55,911 nt of DNA from RGIG250 sp964540025 (GTDB taxonomy: Bacteria > Bacillota > Negativicutes > Selenomonadales > Selenomonadaceae): the NCBI GenBank assembly GCA_964540025.1, contig CAZIKQ010000008.1, positions 1 to 55,911 of the forward strand, written 5' to 3'. Both the position numbers and the translations under genes were made by a program. Below, piece after piece: positions 16,364-23,543 of this stretch. The notes under the pieces were generated by a model, which saw nothing but the letters and a program-made list of their open reading frames with translations, was not told the origin of the DNA and ran no database searches. Numbering within the stretch: position 1 is the first letter of the stretch; the number at the start of each line of letters is the position of its first letter.

Positions 16364-16405
16364 AAGGATCTGACATCCGGTATACAATATATATCAGGAA
16401 AATAA

Positions 16406-16434
16406 TTGACTTGTATAAAGGCAAGTGATAAACT
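16406..16434 (+). promoter_or_regulatory. Candidate promoter of the ammonium channel gene
   Basis: TTGACT (16406-16411), a 17-base spacer, then TAAACT (16429-16434) with an extended TG two bases ahead. Transcription would begin near 16441, immediately before the terminator hairpin. A GGTATACAAT half-palindrome lies just upstream at 16379. Confidence 0.45.
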
Positions 16435-16444
16435 CCACTCCGTA

Positions 16445-16493
16445 AAGCAAAGGCGCTTGGATACAGACGTATCCGGGCGTCTTTTTTGCTTGT
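16445..16493 (+). terminator. Terminator hairpin in the leader of amt (end of glutamate synthase operon and/or attenuator)
   Basis: AGGCGC (16451-16456), TT, GGATAC, loop AGAC, GTATCC, GG, GCGTCT (16477-16482): a stem of about 14 pairs including G-U pairs, followed by TTTTT. The flanks AAGCAA and TTGCTT can extend the stem. It sits 25 bases before the amt start and downstream of a candidate promoter, the arrangement expected of an antitermination-controlled leader. Confidence 0.75.
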
Positions 16494-16517
16494 AGAACAA
16501 TTTAGGGGGAATTGTAA

Positions 16518-18266
16518 ATGTCTGTGGAAATTACGAAAGCGATCAGCGATCAGGTCTTTGGGGTGTGGTTCCTGTTGGGAGCCGCTCTTGTCTTTTGGAT
16601 GCAGGCGGGCTTCGCCATGGTTGAGACCGGCTTCACCAGAGCAAAGAACGCCGGGAACATCCTCATGAAGAACGTGGGGGACTTCTGCATCGGAACGGTG
16701 ACCTTTATCGCCATCGGCTTCAGCCTCCTGCTGGGTGAGGATATGATGGGGCTAATCGGCAGACCCGGCTATGGCATCTTTAGCGATTATGCAAATTTTG
16801 ACTGGTCCAATTTTGTCTTTAATCTGGTATTCTGCGCCACCACCGCAACCATCGTTTCCGGGGCCATGGCCGAGAGGACAAAATTCCTCTCATACTGCGT
16901 GTACTCCGCGATCATCAGCGGCTTCATTTACCCGATTGAAGCTCACTGGATCTGGGGCGGCGGCTGGCTGGCCCAGATGGGCTTCCATGACTTTGCCGGC
17001 TCCTGCGCCATCCACATGGTGGGCGGTATCGCCGCATTGGTTGGGGCCAAGGTGCTGGGCCCCCGCATCGGTAAGTTCAGCTATGATAAAGAAGGCAGGG
17101 TAGTAAAAGTAAATGCGTTCCCCGGCCACAATCTGCCTATCGGCTGCCTCGGCGTATTCATCCTGTGGCTCGGCTGGTATGGTTTCAACGGCGCTGCCGC
17201 TACCAGCGTGGAACAGCTGGCCTCCATCTTCGTCACCACGACTATCGCTCCGGCCATCGCTACCGTAGTAACGATGGTTTACACCTGGATCAAGTTTGGC
17301 AAGTCCGATATATCGATGACTTTGAACGCATCCCTGGCCGGGTTGGTGGCGATTACCGCCCCCTGCGACGTTACGGATGCCTTTGGGGCAATCGCCATCG
17401 GTTTTGTGGCCGGGCTTCTGGTCGTATTCGGCGTATGGTTCCTCGATAACGTCCTCTATATCGATGACCCGGTTGGCGCGGTAGCCGTCCACTGCTTCAA
17501 TGGCGTCTGGGGCACCATCGCAACGGGGCTTTTCGCCACGACCGCCGCTCCCGGAAACGATGAGCTGGTGGGTCTCTTCTACGGCGGCGGCCTGAAGCTC
17601 TTAGGCATTCAGATGATTGGCCTGGCGGCGGTAGCGTCCTGGGCCTTCGTTACGATGACCATCGTGTTCTACGGCATCAAGGCGGTTATTGGCCTCCGGG
17701 TAGAAAGGGACGAAGAGATCATCGGTCTCGACTCGGCGGAGCATGGTCTGGCTTCCGCTTATCTCGGCTTCTCCATCATCGACGTTTCCAATACCATGCT
17801 CATGGATGTCAATGAAAACACCGATCTGGGCAACGATAATTATGCGGCGGCCACGCCCATGGAAAAGGCGGCAGCCGTGCCGGTAGCAGACTACAGCGCC
17901 GCTTCCCCTACCGGTATGTACAAGGTGGTTATCATCACGAAGCAGGAGCGGATCGAGCGCCTGAAGAACGCCCTGAACAACCTGGGCGTAACGGGTATGA
18001 CAGTTACTCAGGTAATGGGCTGCGGTATTCAAAAGGGCGCCGGGGAAATGTATCGGGGCGTTGAAATCGATGCCACCCTGCTGCCGAAGGCAAAGGTGGA
18101 AATTGTCGTCAGCAAGATCCCCGTGGCAGACGTTATCGAGACCGCCAAGAAAACCCTGTACACCGGTCACATCGGCGACGGCAAAATATTCGTCTACGGC
18201 GTCGACAAGGTAGTAAAGGTTCGCACCGGTGAAGAGGATTTCGCCGCTTTGCAGGATGTTGAGTAA
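16518..18266 (+). CDS. amt: Ammonium transporter fused to a C-terminal PII (GlnB-type) domain
   Basis: 582 residues, AGGGGG upstream of ATG 16518. Residues about 1-405 are an Amt/MEP channel with about eleven membrane helices, the twin histidines in GSCAIHMVGG and AVHCFNGVWG, and the FVFNLVFCATTATIVSGAMAER signature region. A linker follows, then a full PII domain at about 467-582: GVTGMTVTQVMGCGIQKG, a T-loop ending RGVEIDATLLPK, and the nucleotide loop HIGDGKIFV. Free PII proteins plug Amt channels when nitrogen is sufficient; here plug and channel are one chain. The T-loop tyrosine that is uridylylated in proteobacterial GlnB is replaced by isoleucine. It lies between glutamate synthase and purF. 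Confidence 0.93.
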   Translation: MSVEITKAISDQVFGVWFLLGAALVFWMQAGFAMVETGFTRAKNAGNILMKNVGDFCIGTVTFIAIGFSLLLGEDMMGLIGRPGYGIFSDYANFDWSNFVFNLVFCATTATIVSGAMAERTKFLSYCVYSAIISGFIYPIEAHWIWGGGWLAQMGFHDFAGSCAIHMVGGIAALVGAKVLGPRIGKFSYDKEGRVVKVNAFPGHNLPIGCLGVFILWLGWYGFNGAAATSVEQLASIFVTTTIAPAIATVVTMVYTWIKFGKSDISMTLNASLAGLVAITAPCDVTDAFGAIAIGFVAGLLVVFGVWFLDNVLYIDDPVGAVAVHCFNGVWGTIATGLFATTAAPGNDELVGLFYGGGLKLLGIQMIGLAAVASWAFVTMTIVFYGIKAVIGLRVERDEEIIGLDSAEHGLASAYLGFSIIDVSNTMLMDVNENTDLGNDNYAAATPMEKAAAVPVADYSAASPTGMYKVVIITKQERIERLKNALNNLGVTGMTVTQVMGCGIQKGAGEMYRGVEIDATLLPKAKVEIVVSKIPVADVIETAKKTLYTGHIGDGKIFVYGVDKVVKVRTGEEDFAALQDVE

Positions 18267-18405
18267 AACAGAATGATGAAATGCCGGAGGGAGGTCTGCC
18301 GCGGGGAGGTTTTCCCCGGAGCGGCCGCTCTCACCGGTCGTCTATGGGCGGACAGCCCGGTTCACGCTACAGGGCGGGAACCGGTTTTATAAGAGGGAGA
18401 AGAAA
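18267..18405. other. Intergenic leader between amt and purF with two hairpins
   Basis: 139 bases. GCGGGGA...TCCCCGG (near 18300-18320) and CCGGTT...AACCGG (near 18357-18384) can both fold, neither followed by a T-run. No reading frame or recognised riboswitch; AGAGGGAG precedes purF. Confidence 0.4.
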
Positions 18406-19821
18406 ATGGCAGAAAACAAATGGCATGAGGAATGCGGCGTATACGGGGTCTATTCTCGTACCGCCGACGTGACGGGACTAACCTGTCTGGGGTTACAGGC
18501 GCTCCAGCACCGGGGGCAGGAAAGCTGCGGCATCGCCTACACTGATGGGGCTTGGATGGACGTAACCCGGGGGATGGGATTGGTAAACGAGGTCTTTCGC
18601 CAGCAGATTCCCCATCTGGCCAATCAGTATATCGCCATCGGCCACGTGCGGTATTCTACTACCGGCTCCAGTCTGCTGATGAACACCCAGCCCCTCATTG
18701 CAAATTATTCGGGAGGCAAGCTGAGCCTGGCCCACAATGGCAATCTTACCAATGCGGCGGAGGTTCGGCACCAGCTGGAGATAAACGGCTCCGCCTTTCA
18801 AACGTCAATCGACACGGAGGTCATCCTGAATCTCATTGCCCGCTCCCGGGCGGGAACCATTGAGGAGCGGATCATTGAGAGCCTGAAGCAGGTGAAGGGA
18901 GCCTACTGCCTGACCATCATGACCGAGAACAAGCTTATGGGCGCCAGGGATCCTCAGGGCTTTCGCCCGCTCTGTATCGGTAAGCTGGAAGAGGGCTGGG
19001 TTCTGTCCTCGGAAACCTGCGGCCTCGACGTAGTCGGAGCGGAATTTGTCAGGGACGTGGAACCGGGGGAGCTCGTCGTCATCGATGAGGATGGTATCCG
19101 TTCCCTTCCCTTTGCCAGGGGCGAAAAAACTGCCTCCTGCGTATTTGAGTACATTTACTTTGCCCGGCCAGATTCTATAATTGACGGGCAAAGCGTTCAT
19201 GAGGCAAGATTTATGATGGGCCGGATGCTGGCCCGGGAATCGGGCTTTCAGGGCGATATCGTTATCAGCGTGCCGGATTCCGGCACCACGGCGGCTACCG
19301 GCTATGCCTTTGAGTCAGGTATTCCCTTTGTGACAGGACTGTTAAAGAACCGTTACATTGGCCGCACCTTTATCCAGCCCAATCAGAAAAGCCGGGAGAA
19401 ATCGGTGCGGCTGAAGCTGAATCCCGTTAAAAGCGTAGTTGAGGGCAAGGATATCATTATCGTGGACGATTCCATCGTCCGGGGCACTACCAGCGGAAAG
19501 ATTGTAAAAATGCTCAGGGAAGCCGGGGCAGGGAAAATTTATATGTGCATATCCTCTCCGCCCATCGGTTACCCTTGCTACTACGGCATTGATACCTCCG
19601 TTCGGAAAGAGCTGATCGCGGCGACAAAGACCGTGGAGGAAATCAGGGAATTTATCGGTGCGGACGGACTTCACTTCCTGTCCATCGAGGGATTGAAGAA
19701 ATCCTTTGATAAGCTGGAGCCGGAGCGGCTCTGCTACGCCTGCTTTAACAATACGTATCCCGTCAAAAATGGAGAGCAGCCGCCGGGAGCGTCAAAGTAC
19801 ATCTTTGAGGAGCGCCGTTAA
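18406..19821 (+). CDS. purF: Amidophosphoribosyltransferase
   Basis: 471 residues; ATG 18406 with GAGGGAG upstream. PurF makes 5-phosphoribosylamine from PRPP and glutamine, the first step of purine synthesis. The catalytic cysteine follows a short propeptide (MAENKWHEECGVYG, Cys10). LQHRGQESCGIA and GHVRYST are the glutaminase motifs, and IIIVDDSIVRGTTS is the PRPP loop. Cysteines in ASCVFEYIYF and CYACFN fit the Bacillus-type enzyme that carries a 4Fe-4S cluster. It stands alone here rather than in a pur operon, next to glutamine and ammonium genes. A terminator follows. Confidence 0.96.
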   Translation: MAENKWHEECGVYGVYSRTADVTGLTCLGLQALQHRGQESCGIAYTDGAWMDVTRGMGLVNEVFRQQIPHLANQYIAIGHVRYSTTGSSLLMNTQPLIANYSGGKLSLAHNGNLTNAAEVRHQLEINGSAFQTSIDTEVILNLIARSRAGTIEERIIESLKQVKGAYCLTIMTENKLMGARDPQGFRPLCIGKLEEGWVLSSETCGLDVVGAEFVRDVEPGELVVIDEDGIRSLPFARGEKTASCVFEYIYFARPDSIIDGQSVHEARFMMGRMLARESGFQGDIVISVPDSGTTAATGYAFESGIPFVTGLLKNRYIGRTFIQPNQKSREKSVRLKLNPVKSVVEGKDIIIVDDSIVRGTTSGKIVKMLREAGAGKIYMCISSPPIGYPCYYGIDTSVRKELIAATKTVEEIREFIGADGLHFLSIEGLKKSFDKLEPERLCYACFNNTYPVKNGEQPPGASKYIFEERR

Positions 19822-19837
19822 AATAAGATAATAACGA

Positions 19838-19878
19838 AAGCTGTTGCCTGGGGAAGAACCTGTGCAGCAGCTTTTTTT
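19838..19878 (+). terminator. Intrinsic terminator after purF
   Basis: AAGCTGTTGC (19838-19847) pairs with GCAGCAGCTT (19864-19873) with one G-U pair and runs into seven T. Confidence 0.9.
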
Positions 19879-20007
19879 GATTTTTCTCTCAAAGTACCAT
19901 TATTAGAGGATGGTATGTGAAATAATAGGGGCGCAGGGAGGAGATGCGGATCATATTAAGGCGGTGACATAAAACAAAAATATTTTCTAAAACGGCCGGT
20001 TTGTGGC

Positions 20008-20035
20008 TTGACAAATAATCGGCTTATGCTATTAT
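20008..20035 (+). promoter_or_regulatory. Strong promoter of the LysM membrane protein gene
   Basis: TTGACA (20008-20013), 16-base spacer, TATTAT (20030-20035) with an extended TG at 20027-20028. The leader before ATG 20177 is about 135 bases; I recognise no riboswitch in it. The stretch 19879-20007 ahead of the promoter holds a small TACCAT/ATGGTA dyad and no gene. Confidence 0.75.
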
Positions 20036-20176
20036 TAAAACAGAAATTCGCCAAATAAATATTCTAAAAATGAAACATAGACCTAAGGGTGTTCTAAATG
20101 CTGATATAAGATGAAGATCTGGCGGGACCTCTGATATATAACAGGTAACCCTGCTAAACAAAGGGAGGATAAGAAA

Positions 20177-20629
20177 ATGAGCGCAGCAGCAGTTAATGGT
20201 TATGGACGCAGGTACCGGCGGACAAGCAGGCTTTCCATTACAAAAAACGAGCAGATAATCGAAGAAAAAACAAATCTGAATTTTCCGAACAGGCAGCAGA
20301 AAAATCCGGCTTTTCTCCAGCAAAAAATGGCGAATATAAAATCGATTGCCGCTAAGGCGCTCCTGCCGGTGAAGATAGTTGCCCTGCTGGCCGCTATATT
20401 TGCCTGCCTTTGGTCCCCGTTGAAATTTCATAACGAATACCTCAGAAGCAGCAGCTTCGAGAAGATCACTGTTTCCCGGGGAGAGAGCCTTCAGGATATT
20501 GCCGGCCGTTATACCGCCGATCCGGAAAAACAGGAAAGCCTGATGGACGCAATCGCCGAGGTGAATGTTTTGTCTAGGGGAGAACCTCTGCCGGTGGGCT
20601 GGAAGCTCCTGATACCGGTCATCAAGTAG
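20177..20629 (+). CDS. Small single-pass membrane protein with LysM-like domain
   Basis: 150 residues; AGGGAGGAT precedes ATG 20177. A basic, Gln/Asn-rich cytoplasmic part (about 1-60) is followed by one membrane helix (about 62-80) and an extracytoplasmic LysM-like domain (about 92-150: ITVSRGESLQDIAGRY to GWKLLIPV). LysM binds peptidoglycan glycans. The layout resembles YneA-type division inhibitors, which are induced by DNA damage, but I see no lexA neighbour and no LexA box. It has its own promoter and terminator, so it is a single-gene unit. Confidence 0.75.
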   Translation: MSAAAVNGYGRRYRRTSRLSITKNEQIIEEKTNLNFPNRQQKNPAFLQQKMANIKSIAAKALLPVKIVALLAAIFACLWSPLKFHNEYLRSSSFEKITVSRGESLQDIAGRYTADPEKQESLMDAIAEVNVLSRGEPLPVGWKLLIPVIK

Positions 20630-20656
20630 TAATGAAAAGAATCAGTTTGGATATTG

Positions 20657-20688
20657 AGCCGCTCCGATGAAAAAACGGGGCGGCTTTT
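20657..20688 (+). terminator. Intrinsic terminator after the LysM gene
   Basis: AGCCGCTCCG (20657-20666) pairs with CGGGGCGGCT (20676-20685), followed by TTTT. Confidence 0.85.
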
Positions 20689-20700
20689 CCTGTGATTTCT

Positions 20701-20850
20701 TGGGCACAGCCCCTTGTCACAGGGGTTAAGGTTCCGGTGAAAACCGGAGAGGTTTTTGCTGTTCCTCGCCGCTACAGGAAATCATCTGTTTGCCGGGGAA
20801 ATCTGGCTGAGGAAGGGAGACGGAAAGGAGCAGGCCGGTCAGGGACGAAT
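20701..20850 (+). promoter_or_regulatory. Structured leader resembling a divergent cobalamin riboswitch
   Basis: The order of elements follows the cobalamin aptamer: a P3-like hairpin CCCCTTGTCACAGGGG, then TTAA, a hairpin CCGGTGAAAACCGG (the GGTGAAAA core), CGCCGCTACAG (compare CGCCGCTGTA), a GCC...GGCTGAGGAAGG element (compare GCC...CGGGAAGGC), and GAGCAGG near the end. The canonical AGGGAA and the final CAGGAGACCTGCC are degenerate or absent, so this is a suggestion only. The gene behind it is a dcuC-like carrier. Downstream, GACGAAA (20882-20888) can pair with TTTCGTC (20929-20935), and AGGAGGTTTTGT occurs twice (20890 and 20951). Confidence 0.4.
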
Positions 20851-20964
20851 AGGAAATTTATCCAAAACAATAAAAAAAGATGACGAAACAGGAGGTTTTG
20901 TGGTAACATTGTGGTAATATAAGCGTTTTTCGTCGGGTTAAAAATTTTATAGGAGGTTTTGTCT

Positions 20965-22230
20965 ATGATGTTCTTTGGCGGAGCGGTGGTTTTGGCTACC
21001 TTTGCTCTCATCATCAAAAAGTACGAAGCGCGAATGGTACTTTTTGCGGCCGGTCTCATTATGTGCCTCGTTGGCGGAGCGTTGAATGATTTAATCAACA
21101 CCTTCACCCAGACGATGGTGCATAAAACTCTTGTTCCCACCATCTGTAGCGTTATGGGTTTCTCCTTTGTAATGAAGTATACCCAGTGCGACAGACATCT
21201 TGTCACGGCAATTTCTTCCGTTATTACCAAGGTTCAGTTTATAATCATTCCCATGGCGATGCTGCTCACCTGGTGGATTAACATTGCCATTCCCTCCGCG
21301 GCGGGCTGCGCGGCGGCAGTAGGCAGTATCCTCATCCCCACCATGATGGCGGCCGGGGTTCATCCGGCTATGGCCGCCAGCGCCGTAATGGCCGGTACCT
21401 GGGGCAGCGCTATCAGCCCGGGTACTTCCCATAACCCGGTGGTGGCCAAGCTGGCGAATACCGACGTTATGACCGTCATCATGAACGAAGCTCCGGCGGC
21501 CATCATTACTTCCTTTATCGTGGTTGCGGCGATTACCGTGGTATCCATCGTCCTAAAGGAAGGGCCCAGCGAAGAGCGCCGCCATGCTTACGCAGCTGCT
21601 CAGGAAGGCGGCGAGGTAGAGGAATTCCACGTGAACCCAATCAAGGCCCTCGTTCCTCTCATTCCGCTGGTCATGCTCATCCTCGGCAGTAAACAGGTAG
21701 CTATCCTTCCGGCCACCAATGTTCAGACCGCAATGGTCACTGGCGTTCTTGCCGCCCTGATTGTTACCATGTCAAATCCTCAGGATGTTACCAAGGAATT
21801 CTTCAAGGGTATGGGCGAGGGCTACGGCAGCGTTATCGGACTAATCATTGCTGCCGCCGTGTTTACCGCCGGTATGAAAGCCGTTGGTCTTACCGGGGCT
21901 CTCATCGACTTGATGAAAGGCTCCGAGTCCATCGCCAAGATAGCCGGCGCTTTTGGTACGTACATTATCGCCATCGTTTCCGGGTCCGGTGACGCGGCCG
22001 CCCTGGCCTTTAACGGGGCGATCACTCCCCATGCGGAGAAATTCGGCATGACTATTATGAACCTGGGTTCTCTGGCGCAGATGAGCGGGGCCATCGGCCG
22101 CTCTATGTCTCCGGTAGCCGGCGCGGCCATCATTTGCGCCGGTATGGCAAACGTCAGCCCCATGGACATTGCTAAGCGCAATGCTGTTCCCATGCTCATT
22201 GGCGTTATTTCCTTCATGTTGCTGTTCTAA
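20965..22230 (+). CDS. dcuC: DcuC-family C4-dicarboxylate transporter
   Basis: 421 residues from ATG 20965, with AGGAGG at 20951 eight bases ahead; the in-frame TTG at 20959 is too close. About 11-12 membrane helices fill the protein. WINIAIPSAAGCAAAVGSIL, GTWGSAISPGTSHNPVVAKL and the C-terminal GSGDAAALAFNGAITPHAEK are typical of the DcuC / CitMHS-type carriers. DcuC exports or exchanges succinate and fumarate in anaerobes. In propionate-forming Negativicutes, succinate flows through B12-dependent methylmalonyl-CoA mutase, which would fit the riboswitch-like leader. The exact substrate cannot be read from sequence. A strong terminator follows. Confidence 0.85.
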   Translation: MMFFGGAVVLATFALIIKKYEARMVLFAAGLIMCLVGGALNDLINTFTQTMVHKTLVPTICSVMGFSFVMKYTQCDRHLVTAISSVITKVQFIIIPMAMLLTWWINIAIPSAAGCAAAVGSILIPTMMAAGVHPAMAASAVMAGTWGSAISPGTSHNPVVAKLANTDVMTVIMNEAPAAIITSFIVVAAITVVSIVLKEGPSEERRHAYAAAQEGGEVEEFHVNPIKALVPLIPLVMLILGSKQVAILPATNVQTAMVTGVLAALIVTMSNPQDVTKEFFKGMGEGYGSVIGLIIAAAVFTAGMKAVGLTGALIDLMKGSESIAKIAGAFGTYIIAIVSGSGDAAALAFNGAITPHAEKFGMTIMNLGSLAQMSGAIGRSMSPVAGAAIICAGMANVSPMDIAKRNAVPMLIGVISFMLLF

Positions 22231-22235
22231 AAAAC

Positions 22236-22266
22236 GGGGGCGGTTTTGTACCGCCCCTGCTTTTTG
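22236..22266 (+). terminator. Intrinsic terminator after dcuC
   Basis: GGGGCGGT (22237-22244) pairs with ACCGCCCC (22250-22257), followed by TGCTTTTT. Confidence 0.9.
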
Positions 22267-22307
22267 TTTAATAATGTTGTAATTTGTACAGGAGGTGCGG
22301 GAACATT

Positions 22308-23426
22308 ATGTTAAACGAGAAGAGAATACTTGATGAGTTTTATGAGCTGGTTCAGGTACGCTGTTCCAGCCGCAACGAGCGGCAGATTGCGGACCTGCTT
22401 ACCAAAAGGCTGGAGGATCTTGGCTGCACCGTTACCGAAGACAATGCCGGTGAAAAGATCGGCGGCAACACGGGGAATCTCGTGGCAAATCTCAAGGGAA
22501 CGCTGGCCGTGCCCACGGTGCTGCTTACGGCGCACATGGATTGCGTCGAGCCCTGCGAAGGGATAAAGCCAATCCTGAAGGATGGCGTCATAACCTCCGA
22601 CGGCTCTACGATCCTCGGGGCCGATGACAAGGCCGGCGTGGTGGCCATCCTGGAGACACTGCGGGTGCTCAGGGAAGATAACATCCCTCACGGCGACATC
22701 CAGATCGCCTTTACCTGCGCGGAGGAGGGCGGGGTAAACGGCTCCAAGAATATGGACAGCTCCCTGCTGAAAGCGGATCTCGGTTATACCTTTGATACCC
22801 ATGGCGCTCCGGGAAAAATAGTTTTCATGGCTCCGGGACAGAATAAAATATTTGTCCGGGTGGAGGGAAAGGCCGCCCACGCCGGGATCGCTCCGGAAAA
22901 GGGCAATAATGCCATCGTGGCCCTGGCAAAAATGCTGACCAGGATCCCTCAGGGCAGGATCGATGAAGAAACCACCTGCAATATAGGCACTATCAAGGGC
23001 GGTGAAGCCACCAATGTGGTGGCGGATCGGGCGGAGCTTCTGATGGAGACCCGCAGCCGTGACAAGGCAAAGCTGGATAAGCTTACTGCCGACTGCATGA
23101 AGATATTTGAAGCTGGCGGCGTGGAAACCGGCACGAAGGTGACCGTGGAGCTGCGTCCGGCTTATGACCCGTTCACGATTGCCAGGGATGCCCTGCCGAT
23201 TACAGTGGCGGCGAAGGCTGCCGAGAAGCTTGGCTTCAAGGTATCGATAGAGGAGTCCGGCGGCGGCAGCGACGCCAACTTCTTCAATGCCTATGGCGTT
23301 CCCACCACGGTTTTGGGCGTTGGCATGACAAACAGCCACACAAAGGAAGAATACATAAAGGAAAAGGATCTGTATGATTCGGCCCGGCTGGCCTTACAGA
23401 TCGTAAAAGACGTGGCCGCGCAATAA
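22308..23426 (+). CDS. M20-family metallopeptidase (peptidase T-like, PepT2 type)
   Basis: 372 residues. ATG 22308 is chosen for the GGAGGTG about 10 bases ahead and the natural N-terminus MLNEKRILDEFYELVQV. Zinc-site motifs of the M20 family are all visible: LLTAHMDCVEP, ILGADDKAGVVAILE, FTCAEEGGVNGS (catalytic and bridging acids), DTHGAPG and the late NSHTKEEY histidine. The central lid domain carries KAAHAGIAPEKG. Such enzymes are cytosolic di- or tripeptidases releasing N-terminal residues. Single gene bounded by terminators on both sides; likely amino-acid recycling beside the M29 gene downstream. Confidence 0.9.
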   Translation: MLNEKRILDEFYELVQVRCSSRNERQIADLLTKRLEDLGCTVTEDNAGEKIGGNTGNLVANLKGTLAVPTVLLTAHMDCVEPCEGIKPILKDGVITSDGSTILGADDKAGVVAILETLRVLREDNIPHGDIQIAFTCAEEGGVNGSKNMDSSLLKADLGYTFDTHGAPGKIVFMAPGQNKIFVRVEGKAAHAGIAPEKGNNAIVALAKMLTRIPQGRIDEETTCNIGTIKGGEATNVVADRAELLMETRSRDKAKLDKLTADCMKIFEAGGVETGTKVTVELRPAYDPFTIARDALPITVAAKAAEKLGFKVSIEESGGGSDANFFNAYGVPTTVLGVGMTNSHTKEEYIKEKDLYDSARLALQIVKDVAAQ

Positions 23427-23437
23427 TTGAAAAAATT

Positions 23438-23467
23438 GTCCCCCCGCCTCAGGGCGGGGGACTTTTT
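23438..23467 (+). terminator. Intrinsic terminator between the two peptidase genes
   Basis: GTCCCCCCGCC (from 23438) and GGGCGGGGGAC (to 23462) form a strong stem with a three-base loop, followed by TTTTT. Confidence 0.93.
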
Positions 23468-23543
23468 GCTGTCCCGATGCTTCAGCCAGGATTCATATAT
23501 GAATGGTAAAATTTCTCAAAAAGCTGTGAGGATGGTAGACAAG

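Noticed and set aside
15149..16387. Long minus-strand frame opposite the GltD-like fusion
   Set aside because: The plus strand carries FAD, NAD(P) and ferredoxin motifs; the minus frame is a GC-driven shadow.
18281..18472. Small frame between amt and purF
   Set aside because: Basic, low-complexity composition, overlapping the purF start in another frame; the region folds as RNA.
19990..20176. LexA box in front of the LysM gene
   Set aside because: I looked for a CGAAC-N4-GTTCG type site and found none convincing.
23427..23543. N-terminal extension of the M29 aminopeptidase
   Set aside because: It would translate through the terminator stem at 23438-23467; the family N-terminus and ribosome site point to 23544.
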